The notes: generated by a model from the sequence alone, not told the origin. A DNA stretch of 64,000 bases from Siphonobacter sp. BAB-5405 (GCF_002872335.1 NZ_NJAG01000007.1:310001-374000); one strand, 5' to 3'; positions 18,576 through 29,229 are shown, numbered from the stretch's first letter. Program-made: numbers and translations.

Positions 18576-18619
18576 AAAAAGAGAGGCGTTTCCAGAATCT
18601 GGAAACGCCTCTCTTTTTT
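18574..18619 (+). terminator. Terminator of grpE-dnaJ
   Basis: GAGAGGCGTTTCCAGA faces TCTGGAAACGCCTCTC, with A-run before and TTTTTT after. Confidence 0.93.
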
Positions 18620-18700
18620 ATTGGTTGTTGGTTATTCGTTGCTAGTTGTTCATTGACTTTCGTAATTGTGTATTAGAAACTAACAACTATCAGCCATAGA

Positions 18701-19333
18701 CTAATTCAGTTCCGTAATAAACTGATCTTTTGGCTTCCGTACTTTCTTCATTGGAGCCAGCCAGTCGCCTGATTCGTCGCGGTAGCCCAGGGGCAGTAAG
18801 GTTACACTGCGTAAGCCTTTTTCTTTCAGATTCAGTAACTCATCCAACGCAGCGGCGTTGAAGCCTTCCATCGGTGTCGCATCTACGCGTTGCTCAGCGG
18901 CGGCAGCGATGGCAATACCAAAAGCGATATACGCCTGACGGGCAGTAGCCTGGAAGTTCTCTTCGGCAGTTTTGGCTCCGTACATGGCTAATAACATGTT
19001 TTTGTAGCTGTCCATCCGATCGTCGGGTAAACCGCGTTCGCGAGTTGTATGCAGAAACATGTCATTGATGCGTTGAGCATCCAGGTCATCCCAGGCCGCA
19101 AAAACCAGTACGTGTGAAGCATCCACAATCTGGCTTTGGTTATTGGCAATCGGAAGGATTTGTTCTTTCAATGCCTGGTTCGTGATGACCAGGATTTCAA
19201 AGGGCTGCAAACCCGAAGACGTCGGAGCCAGACGGGCCGCTTCCAGAATAATATCAACCTTTTCCTGAGGAACAGGCACGCCGTTCATTTTTTTGGTAGC
19301 GTAACGCCACTCTAAATCACTGATGAGACTCAT
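18701..19333 (-). CDS. Nitroreductase-family NAD(P)H oxidoreductase
   Basis: 210 residues, the usual size of NfsB-like FMN enzymes. Family signs are the start ERYATKKMNG-like WRYATKKMNGVPVPQ, the FMN-binding AARLAPTSSGLQPFEILVI, and the late GLRSVTLLPLGYRDESGDWLA. These cytoplasmic enzymes reduce nitro compounds, quinones or flavins; here the substrate cannot be told. The gene stands alone. The DNA between dnaJ and this gene (18620-18700) is rich in GTTG/AACTA pieces like decayed 7-nt repeats. Confidence 0.9.
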   Translation of the reverse strand: MSLISDLEWRYATKKMNGVPVPQEKVDIILEAARLAPTSSGLQPFEILVITNQALKEQILPIANNQSQIVDASHVLVFAAWDDLDAQRINDMFLHTTRERGLPDDRMDSYKNMLLAMYGAKTAEENFQATARQAYIAFGIAIAAAAEQRVDATPMEGFNAAALDELLNLKEKGLRSVTLLPLGYRDESGDWLAPMKKVRKPKDQFITELN

Positions 19334-19537
19334 AAAAATATTTTGTTAAAGACGATTCGATTCAGGTATAGTTTCCACGGCTTTTGCAATACCCGTACAA
19401 ACATATATGTATATACATGCAAATTAAAATAGTTGTGAAATAGTTTACGGGATCGGAAAAAATATTTACAGGAAATACAAATTATAGTTTTAATGACCTG
19501 ATTATCAGATATTAATTCAAAAGCAATCTCACTCACG

Positions 19538-19640
19538 GGTACAGGTTTGGAGACCTGCACCCGTTATTTATTTTACCACAGAAGCCAAACTCCGGAGGGG
19601 TTCAATGGGATGCCTCCCGTATGACATGCGGGGGGCATCC
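19538..19640. repeat. Interspersed composite repeat, copy 2 (short)
   Basis: ACAGGTTTGGAGACCTGCACC, then CTCCGGAGGGGTTCAAT and a CCCCGTATG/ACATGCGGGG-like dyad, in the same order as copy 1 but lacking the later CCGTAGC block. It sits in the 19334-19700 gap, whose other part (19334-19537) is A/T-rich DNA upstream of the nitroreductase with no gene seen. Confidence 0.7.
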
Positions 19641-19649
19641 GCTTACTAA

Positions 19650-19683
19650 AAAAGAGGCTACCTCCTCAGAGATAGCCTCTTTT
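19650..19683 (-). terminator. Terminator of the alpha-galactosidase gene
   Basis: AAAGAGGCTA / TAGCCTCTTT arms with a 12-nt loop and an A-run on the plus strand (T-run for the minus transcript). Confidence 0.85.
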
Positions 19684-19700
19684 ACTCATCATTCCAAGAC

Positions 19701-21899
19701 TTACTTCACCTCCGTCAGCTCGATAATCACGCTGGTCCGATTCAGGTTCACGGCAGGATTAAAGCCTGCTGTCATTAGGAAATCTCCCGTGTAAACGGCC
19801 TCTTTCGTAATTTTTGATTGCGTGCCGGGGTATAAGTTGATCTCTTTCAAGGCGTACTTCTTCTTCGGATCAAGCCCTTTTAAGGGTACTGCCCGACCAG
19901 AACCCGCTCCAAATCGACTACTTACCATGTAGTTGAACCACACCGAACGACTCTTGTCTCCATTCACGAACATGAGCGAAGCAAAGTCATTTTCGCGGGG
20001 ATTCACCATCCGGTACAGGTCGCCGTGCCAGACCACATCGCTAATGGAGCGGTACGTTGCTACGGACTGCTGGCTGAATTGCAGATCTTTTTCGTCGAGC
20101 TTGCTTACTACGATATCATATCCCATTTTACCCATCATGGCCACATCCGTACGGTACTTGAGGGGTTGTTTGCCCCAGTCGGTGACGTGGTCGCAGTGAG
20201 CGATCGTCGGATAGAAATACGAGTATTCCCACTGCATGAAGATGCGTTCCAGCGGATCGGTATTATCACTTGGCCAGAATTCGGTGAAGTATTTCAGGGC
20301 TTCGTAATCCACGCGGCCACCGCCCCCCGAGCAGAGCATCATTGGCACTTTCGGATACTTGGCCCGTACGCGTTCGAGTACTTTGTAAAGTCCCAGTACG
20401 TAATCCACGTACAGCTTCGACTCGGCCTGTTTGGCACTTTTCAGATACTCTGAATGAGCGTTATAGATTACCGCATTACAGTCCCACTTGATGAACGCCA
20501 GATCCGGATTTTTCGTAAACAGATCATCCAGGATGCCAAAAACAAAGTCCTGTACTTTTGGATTTGATAAATCCAGTACCAGCTGATTACGGAAATAATG
20601 TTCCGGACGAGCGGGCTGTTTGATCACCCACTCCGGGTGTTTCTCGTACAACTCACTCTTGGGATTCACCATTTCCGGCTCTACCCAAATTCCGAACTTT
20701 ACCCCCGCTTTCTGGGCTTCTTTAACCAGGTAACCGATTCCATGCGGCAATTTCTTGGCGTTTTCTTTCCAATCACCTAAACCCGCATTGTCACCATTTC
20801 GGGGATACTTGTTGGCGAACCAGCCATCGTCAAGCAGGAATAAATCGACACCAAGTTTCTTACCGTCCGCAAATAAGCCCGTTAGTTTCTGCTCGTTGAA
20901 ATCGAAATACGTCGCTTCCCAGTTGTTCAGCAGCGTCAGCCGGGAGCCTTCTCCGTCGAGAATCCGGTACTTGCGAGCCCAGCGGTGCAGATTGCGGCTG
21001 GCCTCACCCTTTCCGTGATCTGAATACGTATAGATGAACGAAGGCGTTTTAAACTCCTGCCCCGCCGTTAGCGGATACTCCGACGCGTGGGGATTGATGC
21101 CCGCAATCAGACGAAGGTTGTTGTACGTATCCGTTTCAAAGTCAATCTTGAAATTACCCGACCAGCCCAGCGTTCCAAGCAGTACTTTGCCTTCTTCTTC
21201 CGAAGCGGGTTTATCGAAAGAAAGCATAAACGTAGGCGGCTGAAACAGGTTTGCCCGCGTACCCAGTTTGGAATCCAGCGAAAGAATACCGGCTTTTAAC
21301 TGCGTTTCTTCGGGATTCATTTCGTGAGCCCAGCCCCCGTGGTAATGCGTCAGGTGAAACTGCTTACCCACGAAGTACAGGTTCGCCGAAGCGTATTTGT
21401 GCAGGGTGATGGTACCTTTTTCCTGGTTGCGAATCGTACTCCATTGCTCCACTACATTTTCCTTTGCGTAGGTTTTGTAATACAGCGTAACCTCAACCGC
21501 GTACGCCGGATCTTTCAGTATTACCGTCGTCAGGCTTACATTATCGTCCTGCTTTTGCGTCTGATGGCTTTGGTACTGTAATTCGAGCGAGGTATTGCCA
21601 TCGGCATGCGTAATGCGAATAGCGGGCTCGCACAAACTCCAGGAACCACTGGGTGTATACGCCGAGTTGAAAATGCCCGCATTTTCGTCCTGCTGGCGAC
21701 TCTCCTTAATAATTGAGCCATATTCAGCGGTTTGCTGCAGGCGAGGACCGAAATAGCTAATGCCTACTCGCTTACTGGCGTCCGTTTGCAGGACCAATGC
21801 ATTTTGCTGCGTTTCGATGGGAATAACCTGTCCGTATAGAATAGAGGTGGTTAGCAGGGAGACGAACAGCGTCCACTGCGTAGTAAAGCGGTTAGACAT
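19701..21899 (-). CDS. Secreted alpha-galactosidase, GH36
   Basis: 732 residues with a signal peptide ending VIPI/YGQ region (MSNRFTTQWTLFVSLLTTSIL). An N-terminal beta-sandwich precedes a TIM barrel. Catalytic residues of GH36 are visible: the nucleophile Asp at residue 473 in FIKWDCN and the acid/base Asp at residue 545 in WPSDNTDPLERI. Substrate-pocket LLDDGWF and IWVEPEMVNP are present. It removes terminal alpha-galactose from oligosaccharides and galactomannans. Length fits the bacterial 700-residue group. It is a single-gene unit ended by its own terminator; no SusC/D genes are adjacent. Confidence 0.93.
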   Translation of the reverse strand: MSNRFTTQWTLFVSLLTTSILYGQVIPIETQQNALVLQTDASKRVGISYFGPRLQQTAEYGSIIKESRQQDENAGIFNSAYTPSGSWSLCEPAIRITHADGNTSLELQYQSHQTQKQDDNVSLTTVILKDPAYAVEVTLYYKTYAKENVVEQWSTIRNQEKGTITLHKYASANLYFVGKQFHLTHYHGGWAHEMNPEETQLKAGILSLDSKLGTRANLFQPPTFMLSFDKPASEEEGKVLLGTLGWSGNFKIDFETDTYNNLRLIAGINPHASEYPLTAGQEFKTPSFIYTYSDHGKGEASRNLHRWARKYRILDGEGSRLTLLNNWEATYFDFNEQKLTGLFADGKKLGVDLFLLDDGWFANKYPRNGDNAGLGDWKENAKKLPHGIGYLVKEAQKAGVKFGIWVEPEMVNPKSELYEKHPEWVIKQPARPEHYFRNQLVLDLSNPKVQDFVFGILDDLFTKNPDLAFIKWDCNAVIYNAHSEYLKSAKQAESKLYVDYVLGLYKVLERVRAKYPKVPMMLCSGGGGRVDYEALKYFTEFWPSDNTDPLERIFMQWEYSYFYPTIAHCDHVTDWGKQPLKYRTDVAMMGKMGYDIVVSKLDEKDLQFSQQSVATYRSISDVVWHGDLYRMVNPRENDFASLMFVNGDKSRSVWFNYMVSSRFGAGSGRAVPLKGLDPKKKYALKEINLYPGTQSKITKEAVYTGDFLMTAGFNPAVNLNRTSVIIELTEVK

Positions 21900-21956
21900 G
21901 GAAGAGCGTTGACTAATGAACCCTTAAAATTAACAGAAGAAACGAATGGGCGGGCA

Positions 21957-21984
21957 GAAAAAAAGACAGCTGTGATCAGCTGTC
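21957..21984 (-). terminator. Terminator of the DUF2256-lipoprotein unit
   Basis: Stem GACAGCTG / CAGCTGTC with a 4-nt loop; the minus-strand transcript ends in a run of seven T. Confidence 0.88.
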
Positions 21985-22023
21985 CCGAATAGGATTGGAA
22001 AATGATAAAATCCCATTAAAAGC

Positions 22024-22722
22024 TTATTTCACGCAATTGACTTTTTTCAGTGTAAGGCCATTCGTAAAGGTAATGTCCTTGTGATTTTGAAAGACTACTT
22101 TTCCCTCTTTGTCGTGTACTGGACCAAAACCTTCGACCCACGTCTCTCCTTTTTTGATGAAAACCACTTCGCGTACGGAAGAGCGGCCTTCGGAATTAAA
22201 GGTATATTCGGCTAAAAGCGTATCCCCCTTCATTTTTCCCTGAATACTCCCCCGATTCGCGTCCTTTTCGTGAAGTTGGTACGTTAGATCGCCCGTCACC
22301 CGTGGACGCGTTGCCGTCAGGTGCAGAAAAACGGTATCCTGATTCATGGTATACGCATAACAGGCTTCCTCATCCTGGTCACTGGCATTCATCGCTGACG
22401 TTTTGGTAAAGGTAAGTTCCCGACCATCTTCGTCTTCTACCACCAGCGTATTGTCTTTCAAAGAAAGGATCTTGAAACTGTTGGTATACGGTTCTTCTGA
22501 TTTTGTACCGTGGAGAACCAGATTACTGCCTACCTGTTCCCAGGTTTTGTACTGAACGCCCTTAACGGGCAAAGCTGTAGCGATTCCCTCTTTATCCAAT
22601 ACAAAGCCCCAGGCCTCGGGATTCTGGCCACTCGTCATCCACTTACCCACCAGCGAGTCGGCGTCTTTATTTTTGCAAGCTATAAAACTGATGATTAATA
22701 AGACATAGATGAAAGGTTTCAT
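22024..22722 (-). CDS. Lipoprotein of unknown function
   Basis: 232 residues. The first 16 residues form a lipoprotein signal peptide with the lipobox IACK (IISFIAC). After it comes [16 protein letters not shown], which is like the start of lipocalin-type domains in Bacteroidota, and beta-rich sequence through the end. A second similar half ([31 protein letters not shown]) resembles the same kind of barrel. Its ATG overlaps the stop of the DUF2256 gene, so both are made from one message. Its ligand is unknown. Confidence 0.75.
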   Translation of the reverse strand: MKPFIYVLLIISFIACKNKDADSLVGKWMTSGQNPEAWGFVLDKEGIATALPVKGVQYKTWEQVGSNLVLHGTKSEEPYTNSFKILSLKDNTLVVEDEDGRELTFTKTSAMNASDQDEEACYAYTMNQDTVFLHLTATRPRVTGDLTYQLHEKDANRGSIQGKMKGDTLLAEYTFNSEGRSSVREVVFIKKGETWVEGFGPVHDKEGKVVFQNHKDITFTNGLTLKKVNCVK

Positions 22723-22883
22723 ACGTTTTCAGACTTGGGTTTAATGGTTGATTTATTCATTCGGCATTTGTCACTGCAATACACGATCTCTTCCCAATTC
22801 CGTTCCCATTTCTTACGCCAGCTAAACGGTAACTGACAAACCGGACAGATTTTTGTGGGCAGATAGGGCTTGCGATGTGACAT
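22719..22883 (-). CDS. DUF2256-type zinc-ribbon small protein
   Basis: 54 residues read from the ATG at 22883. The sequence [20 protein letters not shown] followed by [20 protein letters not shown] shows the two Cys pairs (CPVC and CSDKC) and the tryptophan-rich centre of DUF2256. It probably binds one zinc ion. The TGA stop overlaps the ATG of the downstream lipoprotein gene as ATGA, so the pair is translationally coupled. The function of the family is not known; in other bacteria it often lies next to photolyase/cryptochrome-type genes, which are not seen here. Confidence 0.85.
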   Translation of the reverse strand: MSHRKPYLPTKICPVCQLPFSWRKKWERNWEEIVYCSDKCRMNKSTIKPKSENV

Positions 22884-22928
22884 ATGATTGAACTATGGAA
22901 TCGCAGAAAATCTAAATAAACTGTACCA

Positions 22929-24158
22929 CTACCGGTTGTAGGGATATTCACTAATCCAGTGAAACCCGCGACCTGTCAACGTATAATCCTCTATTTTTCT
23001 CCGACGGAAGCTGGCCTGCAAGGGCTTTCCCTCCCACTCTCCCCTGAGCTGAAATGTATCTTTTGCCCAGACGTAGTTTAGCGTATACCGCTGCGTTGAA
23101 TCATGCATATTGGTGAAGCGAATGGTTTTCTTCTGCTCATCGATTTTAGTGTTATAGTATTCCTGTTTGTTATTCATGCGTAATAAAATTCCGTAACTAT
23201 TCTCAATCAGCAGCTTCTGCCAGCGAATACTATCCGTGGTGAGGGGCGGCAGCGTATCGGTACCCAGGACAAAGGTTTCGGCTTTATAGGTACCCCGCAG
23301 AGCAATATCAGCATCAGGAAAAGGCTTGAAGTTGCCACTGGTTTTCATGATTAGAAACAGGATCACCAGCGTTTTACCGATCAGGTGCGTGAGACGTTGC
23401 CCCTTCCCGGATAAAGCCAATGACGACTGCTTCAACTGAGCCGGTTGTTGTAACAGAAACAGTCGCACCAAGGCAGGAATATCCGGAGCTAATACAAAAA
23501 AAGCCAACAAGAGCAGATAACTCGAAAATAACTTGACCGGAATATCGTAGGCAAAATTCAGCATGACCACATTGGTCATCACGGCCACAATCAGGAGGGC
23601 TCCCAGAGTCTTGGTTCGCCGGAAAAAGAGCAGTAGCCCTCCGATTACTTCGCCTAATCCTCCAAAAACGGCATACGCTTTGGACAATCCCATCATTACC
23701 CAGACGATGCCCATGGGTGAAGAATTACCATAGGTTTGCTCCAGCGAAACGAGTGGTGGCGAAATAAACTGACCTTCAAACACTTTGGCAAACCCGTAAA
23801 AGAGCATAAAGTACGCCAAGTAATAGCGAACAAAGGTTTGCGTAAGTACGTAAAACAACGTGTAGTTTCGGCGGGGACCAACCACTGCCGCCAGCAGAAC
23901 CGCCATGCCTAAGCAAAACGAACTGAGTACAAACAGGTACGCATAGGAAAAAGAGGTATCGCCACTGCCCGTATTCCATATTTTTTTTGCATTATCCAGA
24001 TGTAGCACCTGTGGGCCTACCCATTCCGTCAACTCAATAATCGCCTCCATATCGGTAAGTGGGAGCGTATACAGAATCGTATAAAGGGCAACGAACCAAA
24101 GAGCGGTACGACGCAGGTAATGCCAGCGGATCGGCTGGCTGACAGGCAGGTAATTCAT
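22929..24158 (-). CDS. Multi-pass membrane protein, DoxX-like region, soluble C-terminus
   Basis: 409 residues from the ATG at 24158. About seven hydrophobic helices in the first 260 residues include a DoxX-like section (YFMLFYGFAKVFEGQF, then GLGEVIGGLLLFFRRTKTLGALLIVAVMTNVVMLNFAYDIPVK). The last 130 residues are soluble, beta-rich and charged (GTYKAETFVLGTD, EYYNTKIDEQKKTIRFTNM). A longer reading starts at a TTG at 24233 but overlaps the terminator of the preceding DinB gene, so the ATG is preferred. Function is unknown. Confidence 0.75.
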   Translation of the reverse strand: MNYLPVSQPIRWHYLRRTALWFVALYTILYTLPLTDMEAIIELTEWVGPQVLHLDNAKKIWNTGSGDTSFSYAYLFVLSSFCLGMAVLLAAVVGPRRNYTLFYVLTQTFVRYYLAYFMLFYGFAKVFEGQFISPPLVSLEQTYGNSSPMGIVWVMMGLSKAYAVFGGLGEVIGGLLLFFRRTKTLGALLIVAVMTNVVMLNFAYDIPVKLFSSYLLLLAFFVLAPDIPALVRLFLLQQPAQLKQSSLALSGKGQRLTHLIGKTLVILFLIMKTSGNFKPFPDADIALRGTYKAETFVLGTDTLPPLTTDSIRWQKLLIENSYGILLRMNNKQEYYNTKIDEQKKTIRFTNMHDSTQRYTLNYVWAKDTFQLRGEWEGKPLQASFRRRKIEDYTLTGRGFHWISEYPYNR

Positions 24159-24214
24159 CAGGTAAGAGGTTAGGTACGCATGGGTACTGCGACTCACCAA
24201 AGATTTCCCCTGAA

Positions 24215-24250
24215 ACGAAGAAAACCAACCCAAAGGCTGGTTTTTTCTTC
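24215..24250 (-). terminator. Terminator after the DinB gene
   Basis: On the minus strand CGAAGAAAAAACCAGCC pairs with GGTTGGTTTTCTTCG (one mismatch) around CTTTG, with a T-run in the 3' arm. It separates DinB from the membrane-protein gene. Confidence 0.7.
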
Positions 24251-24251
24251 G

Positions 24252-24749
24252 TTAGAAATTCATCTCATCCGCACTGGGCCCGTAACTACCCGGAATCGGT
24301 ATGTTCAGCAGACGTAGGAACACCCCTAGCTGAGCCCGATGGTGGACGATCTGGTTGTAGGCCATCCGGATGACTTCGTGTTTGGGCCGGATACTGTAGA
24401 TGGTTTCACCGTCTCGTAACGTCCAGGGTTCGTTGAGGATACCTTCGTTTTCGGATACTAACTGTGTTTTCCCATTCTCCAGACTTTTTTCGAAAAACGC
24501 CATAAGATCTGCATTCGTATGGATCTCCTGTTTCTGATAAGGATTGGAAGCAAAGTCCAGTTCATCCGTCGTTAATGTCATCGTCACCCAGGTAGGTAGT
24601 TCGGCAATATGCGTTGCCAGAGTCCGCATTTTCATGCTTCGTTCGTGCGGGGCCCAGTCCAATTTATCATCGGGTACACGGGATAACATCTTACGGGTCG
24701 TTTGAGCTTCCTGCTCCATTTCTTTTAAAAACATCGGAATCAGTTCCAT
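24252..24749 (-). CDS. DinB-family protein
   Basis: 165 residues. Four-helix-bundle DinB fold with the usual metal-binding histidines: one in LATHIAELPTW and two in NQIVHHRAQLGVFLR. DinB-like proteins bind a divalent metal; some are thiol-transferases, many have no known role. It is cytoplasmic, monocistronic, and ended by a hairpin. The beginning PMFLKEMEQEAQTTRKML and the Pro-rich tail PIPGSYGPSADE are typical of the Bacteroidota group. Confidence 0.85.
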   Translation of the reverse strand: MELIPMFLKEMEQEAQTTRKMLSRVPDDKLDWAPHERSMKMRTLATHIAELPTWVTMTLTTDELDFASNPYQKQEIHTNADLMAFFEKSLENGKTQLVSENEGILNEPWTLRDGETIYSIRPKHEVIRMAYNQIVHHRAQLGVFLRLLNIPIPGSYGPSADEMNF

Positions 24750-24984
24750 CGTCTCAGCTGGTTTGTGGTTCGGATGTAAAAGTAGAAGGGCCCGATGACA
24801 GCCCTATGTCAGCAGGAATTGGGAAATTTTAGTTTGTATGGGGAAGTAAAATCAGGTATGATCTGTTAATCAAATCGGTTGTAGGAAAATGCTAGTTCTA
24901 AGTCTAACCCAACCTTAAAAAGATGCTGGAGACCATCTAATTGGTGCGAATTTCCAAACCTACATCAGTCGCCCTTTTCCAATC

Positions 24985-25290
24985 ATACCCAACCCTTAAG
25001 AGGTTCACTCTAAATAACCCCTTATACCATAGGTGGAATTCAATGCGATGCTAACCATGAGTTGCACCCATGGCTAATCAAATCCCCCCCTCCGGGGTTA
25101 AACGGCCACACCTCCCCGAGTTCATTCAGGCTTGCTTTCCGACCCGCCAACCCCGAAGGGGTTCACTATCATTAGCCCCGTATGACATGCGGGGAATCGT
25201 CCAGCCCGGTAGGCACAGCCTACCCATTTTTGCGTCCGTAGCAAATGCTACGGACAACCCGTCCCGCTATCTTTACCGGGTTTTACCTAA
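24985..25290. repeat. Interspersed composite repeats, a decayed and a full copy (copies 3 and 4)
   Basis: 24985-25035 is a decayed copy (AACCCTTAAGAGGTTCACT, ATAACCCCTTATACCATAGG). 25075-25290 is a full copy: CCTCCGGGGTT, CCCCGAAGGGGTTCACT, GCCCCGTATGACATGCGGGG, CAGCCCGGTAGGCACAGCC, CCGTAGCAAATGCTACGG, then CCCGTCCCGCTATCTTTACC. The remaining part of the gap (24750-24984) holds nothing recognisable. Confidence 0.8.
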
Positions 25291-25291
25291 A

Positions 25292-25365
<74 letters not shown>

Positions 25366-25404
25366 GAAAAAAGGCCAGCCTCTAGCAGAGACTGACCTTT
25401 TTTG
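25366..25404 (-). terminator. Terminator of secA
   Basis: AAAAAAGGCCAG ... CTGACCTTTTTT with a CTCT/AGAG inner stem (one mismatch); T-run for the minus transcript. Confidence 0.85.
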
Positions 25405-25423
25405 TTAACGCTAGCAAATGATA

Positions 25424-28400
25424 CTAATCAATCAGTACGCATACGCCACGTTTCACGTCTTCTTCTACTTTCTTGAACTTCACATCCCGCTCTACGCGGC
25501 CATCCATGTACTGAACCGATACCCGTTGGTTAGGTTCAATCTTCTGAACACGAATGGGTTGCTGACGAGGCCGTTCCATCGCAGGAGCAATTTCTTCAAG
25601 CTCTTCTACGCTCGGTCCACTTCCGCCCGTCAGTCCAGATACATCGTCTTTACTCGTCTGTAGTTGGGGCTGTGGTTCAGGGCGACGCGGCGGCTGAGGT
25701 ACCTGCGGCTGATCAACGAATAGCTCAGGCACATCATAACGCATGAGTAACTGAACAATGTCAAAGTTGACTTTATTGATGAACTGCTTGAACAGGTCAA
25801 CCGATTCGAACTTGTAAATCAGCAAGGGATCTTTTTGCTCGAATACGGCATTCTGTACCGATTGCTTCAGGTCATCCATATCGCGGAGGTGTTCTTTCCA
25901 TTCCTGGTCAATCACCGTCAGAGCGATATTCTTTTCAATTTCACGCGTCACTTCCCGGCCTTCAGAATTCAGTGCTTTCAGGAAATTTACCTGGAAGCCC
26001 ATCACATGCTCTCCATCAGTAAAGGGCAGTCCAATGACCGATTGCTCGTTCACATTGCCCTGGTTCGCTTCGAACAGATCCTGGAAGAACGTACGCATCC
26101 GTTGAGCAATGTCCGCACCTTTTGCCTGATAATGAGCTTCAGCAGCTGCGTGCAATTGGTGGGTACGCTGCTCAGGCTTCATCCGCAGGAATTCATCCCG
26201 AGTGAAGGGCAACTGAATAGCAAGGGTCTCAATCACCCGCAATTCAAGTTCTTCGAAGCTTGGATTATTGTTGACCAGTTCTTCGCAGACGTCGTACGTG
26301 ATATTGGCAATATCCAGGGCCAGACGGTCACCAAACAACGCATTTTTCCGGCGTTTGTAAATGGCTTCCCGCTGGTAGTTCATCACGTCGTCGTATTCCA
26401 ACAGACGCTTCCGGATACCAAAGTTATTTTCCTCAACTTTCTTCTGAGCCCGCTCAATCGAAGACGTAATCATTGAGTGCTGGATTACCTCTCCTTCTTC
26501 CATACCCATGCGGTCCATCACCTTGGCAATCCGCTCGGAACCGAACAGACGCATCAGGTTATCTTCCAGCGATACGAAGAATTGAGACGATCCGGGGTCA
26601 CCCTGACGACCCGCCCGACCGCGTAACTGACGGTCAACCCGCCGCGATTCGTGACGTTCCGTACCAATAATCGCCAAACCACCGGATCCTTTCGATTCAG
26701 GCGTCAGCTTAATATCCGTACCCCGACCGGCCATGTTGGTCGCAATGGTTACATTACGCGAATGACCCGCTGATGCTACGATTTCAGCCTCGCGTTGGTG
26801 TTGCTTGGCGTTCAGTACTTGGTGCTGAATACCCCGCATCCGCAGCAAACGGCTCAGGATTTCCGAGTTTTCAACCGAAGTTGTACCCACCAGTACCGGA
26901 CGACCGGCTTTCACCAGCTCATCAATTTCCTGAACAACGGCATTGTATTTCTCCCGGACGGTTTTGTATACCTTATCCTCTTCGTCCTTCCGAACAATCT
27001 TCAGGTTGGTTGGGATGGCTACTACGTCGAGTTTGTAAATCTGCCAGAACTCACCCGCTTCCGTCTCGGCTGTACCCGTCATACCCGAAAGTTTGTGGTA
27101 CATCCGGAAGTAGTTTTGCAGCGTAACCGTCGCGTAGGTTTGCGTGGCGTCTTCCACTTTAACGCGTTCCTTGGCTTCAATGGCCTGGTGCAGACCGTCG
27201 GAGTACCGACGACCTTCCATAATCCGGCCCGTCTGCTCATCGACGATCTTGATCTTTCCATCCATGATCACGTATTCCACGTCAATTTCAAAAAGCGTAT
27301 GAGCCTTCAGCAATTGATTAACCGTGTGAATCCGTTGTGTCTTGATGGAGTAATCGCGGATAATCTCGTCTTTCTTGTGGATTTTATCCGCTTCAGAAAG
27401 ATCTGATTTTTCAACTTGGTTCAGGACTACCGACAAATCCGGCAGAATGAAGAAATTAGCATCTTCATTCTTCGTGGTCATCACGTCGATACCCTTTTCC
27501 GTTAATTCTACGGAGTTATTTTTCTCTTCAATGACGAAGTACAGCGGAGCATCGGCTTCGGGCATCCGTTTGCCTTGTTCCTGCAGGTAGTCATTTTCAG
27601 TAGCCCGCATGATGGCCTGATTGCCCTGCTCACTGAGGTATTTGATCAGCGGCTTGTATTTCGGCAATCCCCGATGTGCCCGGAACAGAGCCAGTCCACC
27701 CTCTTTCGTATTACCCGCAGCGATCAGCCGGCGAGCTTCCGTTAGAAAGCCCTGTACGAGTTTTTGCTGCTCATCCACCAGACGCTCAATCCGGGGATTT
27801 AACATTTCAAATTCCTGTACGTCATTGTCTTTCACCATCGGCCCACTGATGATCAGGGGCGTACGGGCGTCGTCAATCAGTACGGAATCGACCTCATCGA
27901 CCATGGCGTAATGGTGTTTCCGCTGCACCAGTTCTTCCGGTGTGCGAGCCATGTTATCGCGGAGGTAGTCGAAACCAAATTCGTTGTTGGTACCGTAGGT
28001 AATATCAGCCTGATACGCCTGACGACGCGAATGCGTGTTGGGCTCGTGCCGGTCGATACAGTCTACGTTCATCCCGTGAAACTCGAACAGCGGAGCATTC
28101 CACTCGGAGTCACGCTTGGCCAGGTAATCGTTGACCGTTACAATGTGTACGCCTTTTCCACCCAGGGCATTCAGGAACGCAGGTAGCGTTGATACCAGCG
28201 TTTTACCTTCCCCGGTAGCCATCTCGGAAATTTTACCCTGATGCAGTACCACTCCACCAATCAGCTGTACATCGTAGTGTACCATGTTCCAGGTGATGGG
28301 CTGACCCATGACATTCCAGGTATTTTTCCAGATCGCTTTGTCTCCGTCAATAATGACGTTCGACTTTCTGGAAGCTACAAAACGGTCATGTAGGTTAGCC

Positions 28401-28792
28401 GTAACTACCAACTGACCATTTTCAGTATAGCGACGTCCCGTTTCTTTCACAATCGCGAAAGCCCGGGGCAGGATTTCAAGTAATACATCTTCCAGCTTCT
28501 GGTCTGATTGTACTTCCAGAGCATCAATCTGCTTGAAGAGCGAATCTTTTTCATTGATATCCATATCCGGATTCGCATCGATACGCTGACGAATCGCTTC
28601 GGATTGTTGATCAATGGGAGCAAGTCTTTCTTTGATGACTGCCTTCAAATCAGCGGTTTGCTGACGAAGCTCGTCATCCGAAAGATCTTTTAATTTGGCA
28701 AATTCGGTATTGACTTTTCCGACGTAAGGATAGAGTTCTTTTAAATCCCGATCGGATTTTGTACCGAAAATTTTGGTGATGAGTTTAAGCAT
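25424..28792 (-). CDS. secA: Protein translocase ATPase SecA
   Basis: 1122-residue motor of Sec-dependent export. Walker A is in [17 protein letters not shown] and the Walker B/DEAD-like pattern in [17 protein letters not shown]. The helicase motifs NMAGRGTDI and [15 protein letters not shown] are present in the second nucleotide-binding fold. The protein is longer than the 900-residue E. coli form, as is usual in Bacteroidota, which carry insertions. The Pro-rich tail ([15 protein letters not shown]) leads to a C-terminus without the zinc-binding SEC-C Cys/His motif. The gene is alone between a terminator and a TAnnTTTG promoter. Confidence 0.97.
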   Translation of the reverse strand: MLKLITKIFGTKSDRDLKELYPYVGKVNTEFAKLKDLSDDELRQQTADLKAVIKERLAPIDQQSEAIRQRIDANPDMDINEKDSLFKQIDALEVQSDQKLEDVLLEILPRAFAIVKETGRRYTENGQLVVTANLHDRFVASRKSNVIIDGDKAIWKNTWNVMGQPITWNMVHYDVQLIGGVVLHQGKISEMATGEGKTLVSTLPAFLNALGGKGVHIVTVNDYLAKRDSEWNAPLFEFHGMNVDCIDRHEPNTHSRRQAYQADITYGTNNEFGFDYLRDNMARTPEELVQRKHHYAMVDEVDSVLIDDARTPLIISGPMVKDNDVQEFEMLNPRIERLVDEQQKLVQGFLTEARRLIAAGNTKEGGLALFRAHRGLPKYKPLIKYLSEQGNQAIMRATENDYLQEQGKRMPEADAPLYFVIEEKNNSVELTEKGIDVMTTKNEDANFFILPDLSVVLNQVEKSDLSEADKIHKKDEIIRDYSIKTQRIHTVNQLLKAHTLFEIDVEYVIMDGKIKIVDEQTGRIMEGRRYSDGLHQAIEAKERVKVEDATQTYATVTLQNYFRMYHKLSGMTGTAETEAGEFWQIYKLDVVAIPTNLKIVRKDEEDKVYKTVREKYNAVVQEIDELVKAGRPVLVGTTSVENSEILSRLLRMRGIQHQVLNAKQHQREAEIVASAGHSRNVTIATNMAGRGTDIKLTPESKGSGGLAIIGTERHESRRVDRQLRGRAGRQGDPGSSQFFVSLEDNLMRLFGSERIAKVMDRMGMEEGEVIQHSMITSSIERAQKKVEENNFGIRKRLLEYDDVMNYQREAIYKRRKNALFGDRLALDIANITYDVCEELVNNNPSFEELELRVIETLAIQLPFTRDEFLRMKPEQRTHQLHAAAEAHYQAKGADIAQRMRTFFQDLFEANQGNVNEQSVIGLPFTDGEHVMGFQVNFLKALNSEGREVTREIEKNIALTVIDQEWKEHLRDMDDLKQSVQNAVFEQKDPLLIYKFESVDLFKQFINKVNFDIVQLLMRYDVPELFVDQPQVPQPPRRPEPQPQLQTSKDDVSGLTGGSGPSVEELEEIAPAMERPRQQPIRVQKIEPNQRVSVQYMDGRVERDVKFKKVEEDVKRGVCVLID

Positions 28793-28826
28793 AGCTATGT
28801 GCTAAAGCACCGTTATTCGTGGTTAG

Positions 28827-28846
28827 TCAGCCCGTACACGGGCTGA
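28827..28846 (-). other. Hairpin in the secA leader
   Basis: TCAGCCCG / CGGGCTGA with a 4-nt loop, 35 nt before the secA start. It could affect translation; SecM-type control is not implied because no leader peptide is seen. Confidence 0.4.
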
Positions 28847-28920
28847 TTTCATAATCAAGTCGGTTCAGTGGACTTAAAATGAAACCCCCAACCTGGGGTC
28901 GTTAAACAATAGGTAGAACA

Positions 28921-28928
28921 CAAATTTA
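28921..28928 (-). promoter_or_regulatory. -7 box (TAAATTTG) for secA
   Basis: Minus strand reads TAAATTTG, about 130 nt before the secA ATG; possible -33 TTTT/TTTG-like bases lie near 28951. The rest of the 28793-29229 gap is leader and promoter DNA for the two divergent genes. Confidence 0.55.
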
Positions 28929-29069
28929 CTCGATTCTTTCCACCCAAGAGCAAAAAAACAATTCCTAAATCACGGTTTCAGTTCAAAAGTGGACAAAAGG
29001 TTTAATGAATCGGACAAATTGACAGCAGTCCCATCACTTCCGATGCTTTTGGCTTACGAATAGAACCAG

Positions 29070-29098
29070 TTGTTTTAAACCGGAAACCATTACTTTTG
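29070..29098 (+). promoter_or_regulatory. Promoter TTG-18-TACTTTTG for the 29230 gene
   Basis: TTG at 29070-29072 and TACTTTTG at 29091-29098, the Bacteroidota -33/-7 pair, leaving a 5' leader of about 125 nt. Confidence 0.55.
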
Positions 29099-29229
29099 CA
29101 GGTATAACGCCCGAATTGGCAAAATCTTTTCCTACTGGTTGTCCCTTTTATACTTGGGAAATTATCCTCCTGGATTGAAACGGATTCGAGCGAATCTACG
29201 TTCTAAAACCAGCACTGAATCTTTTCACT

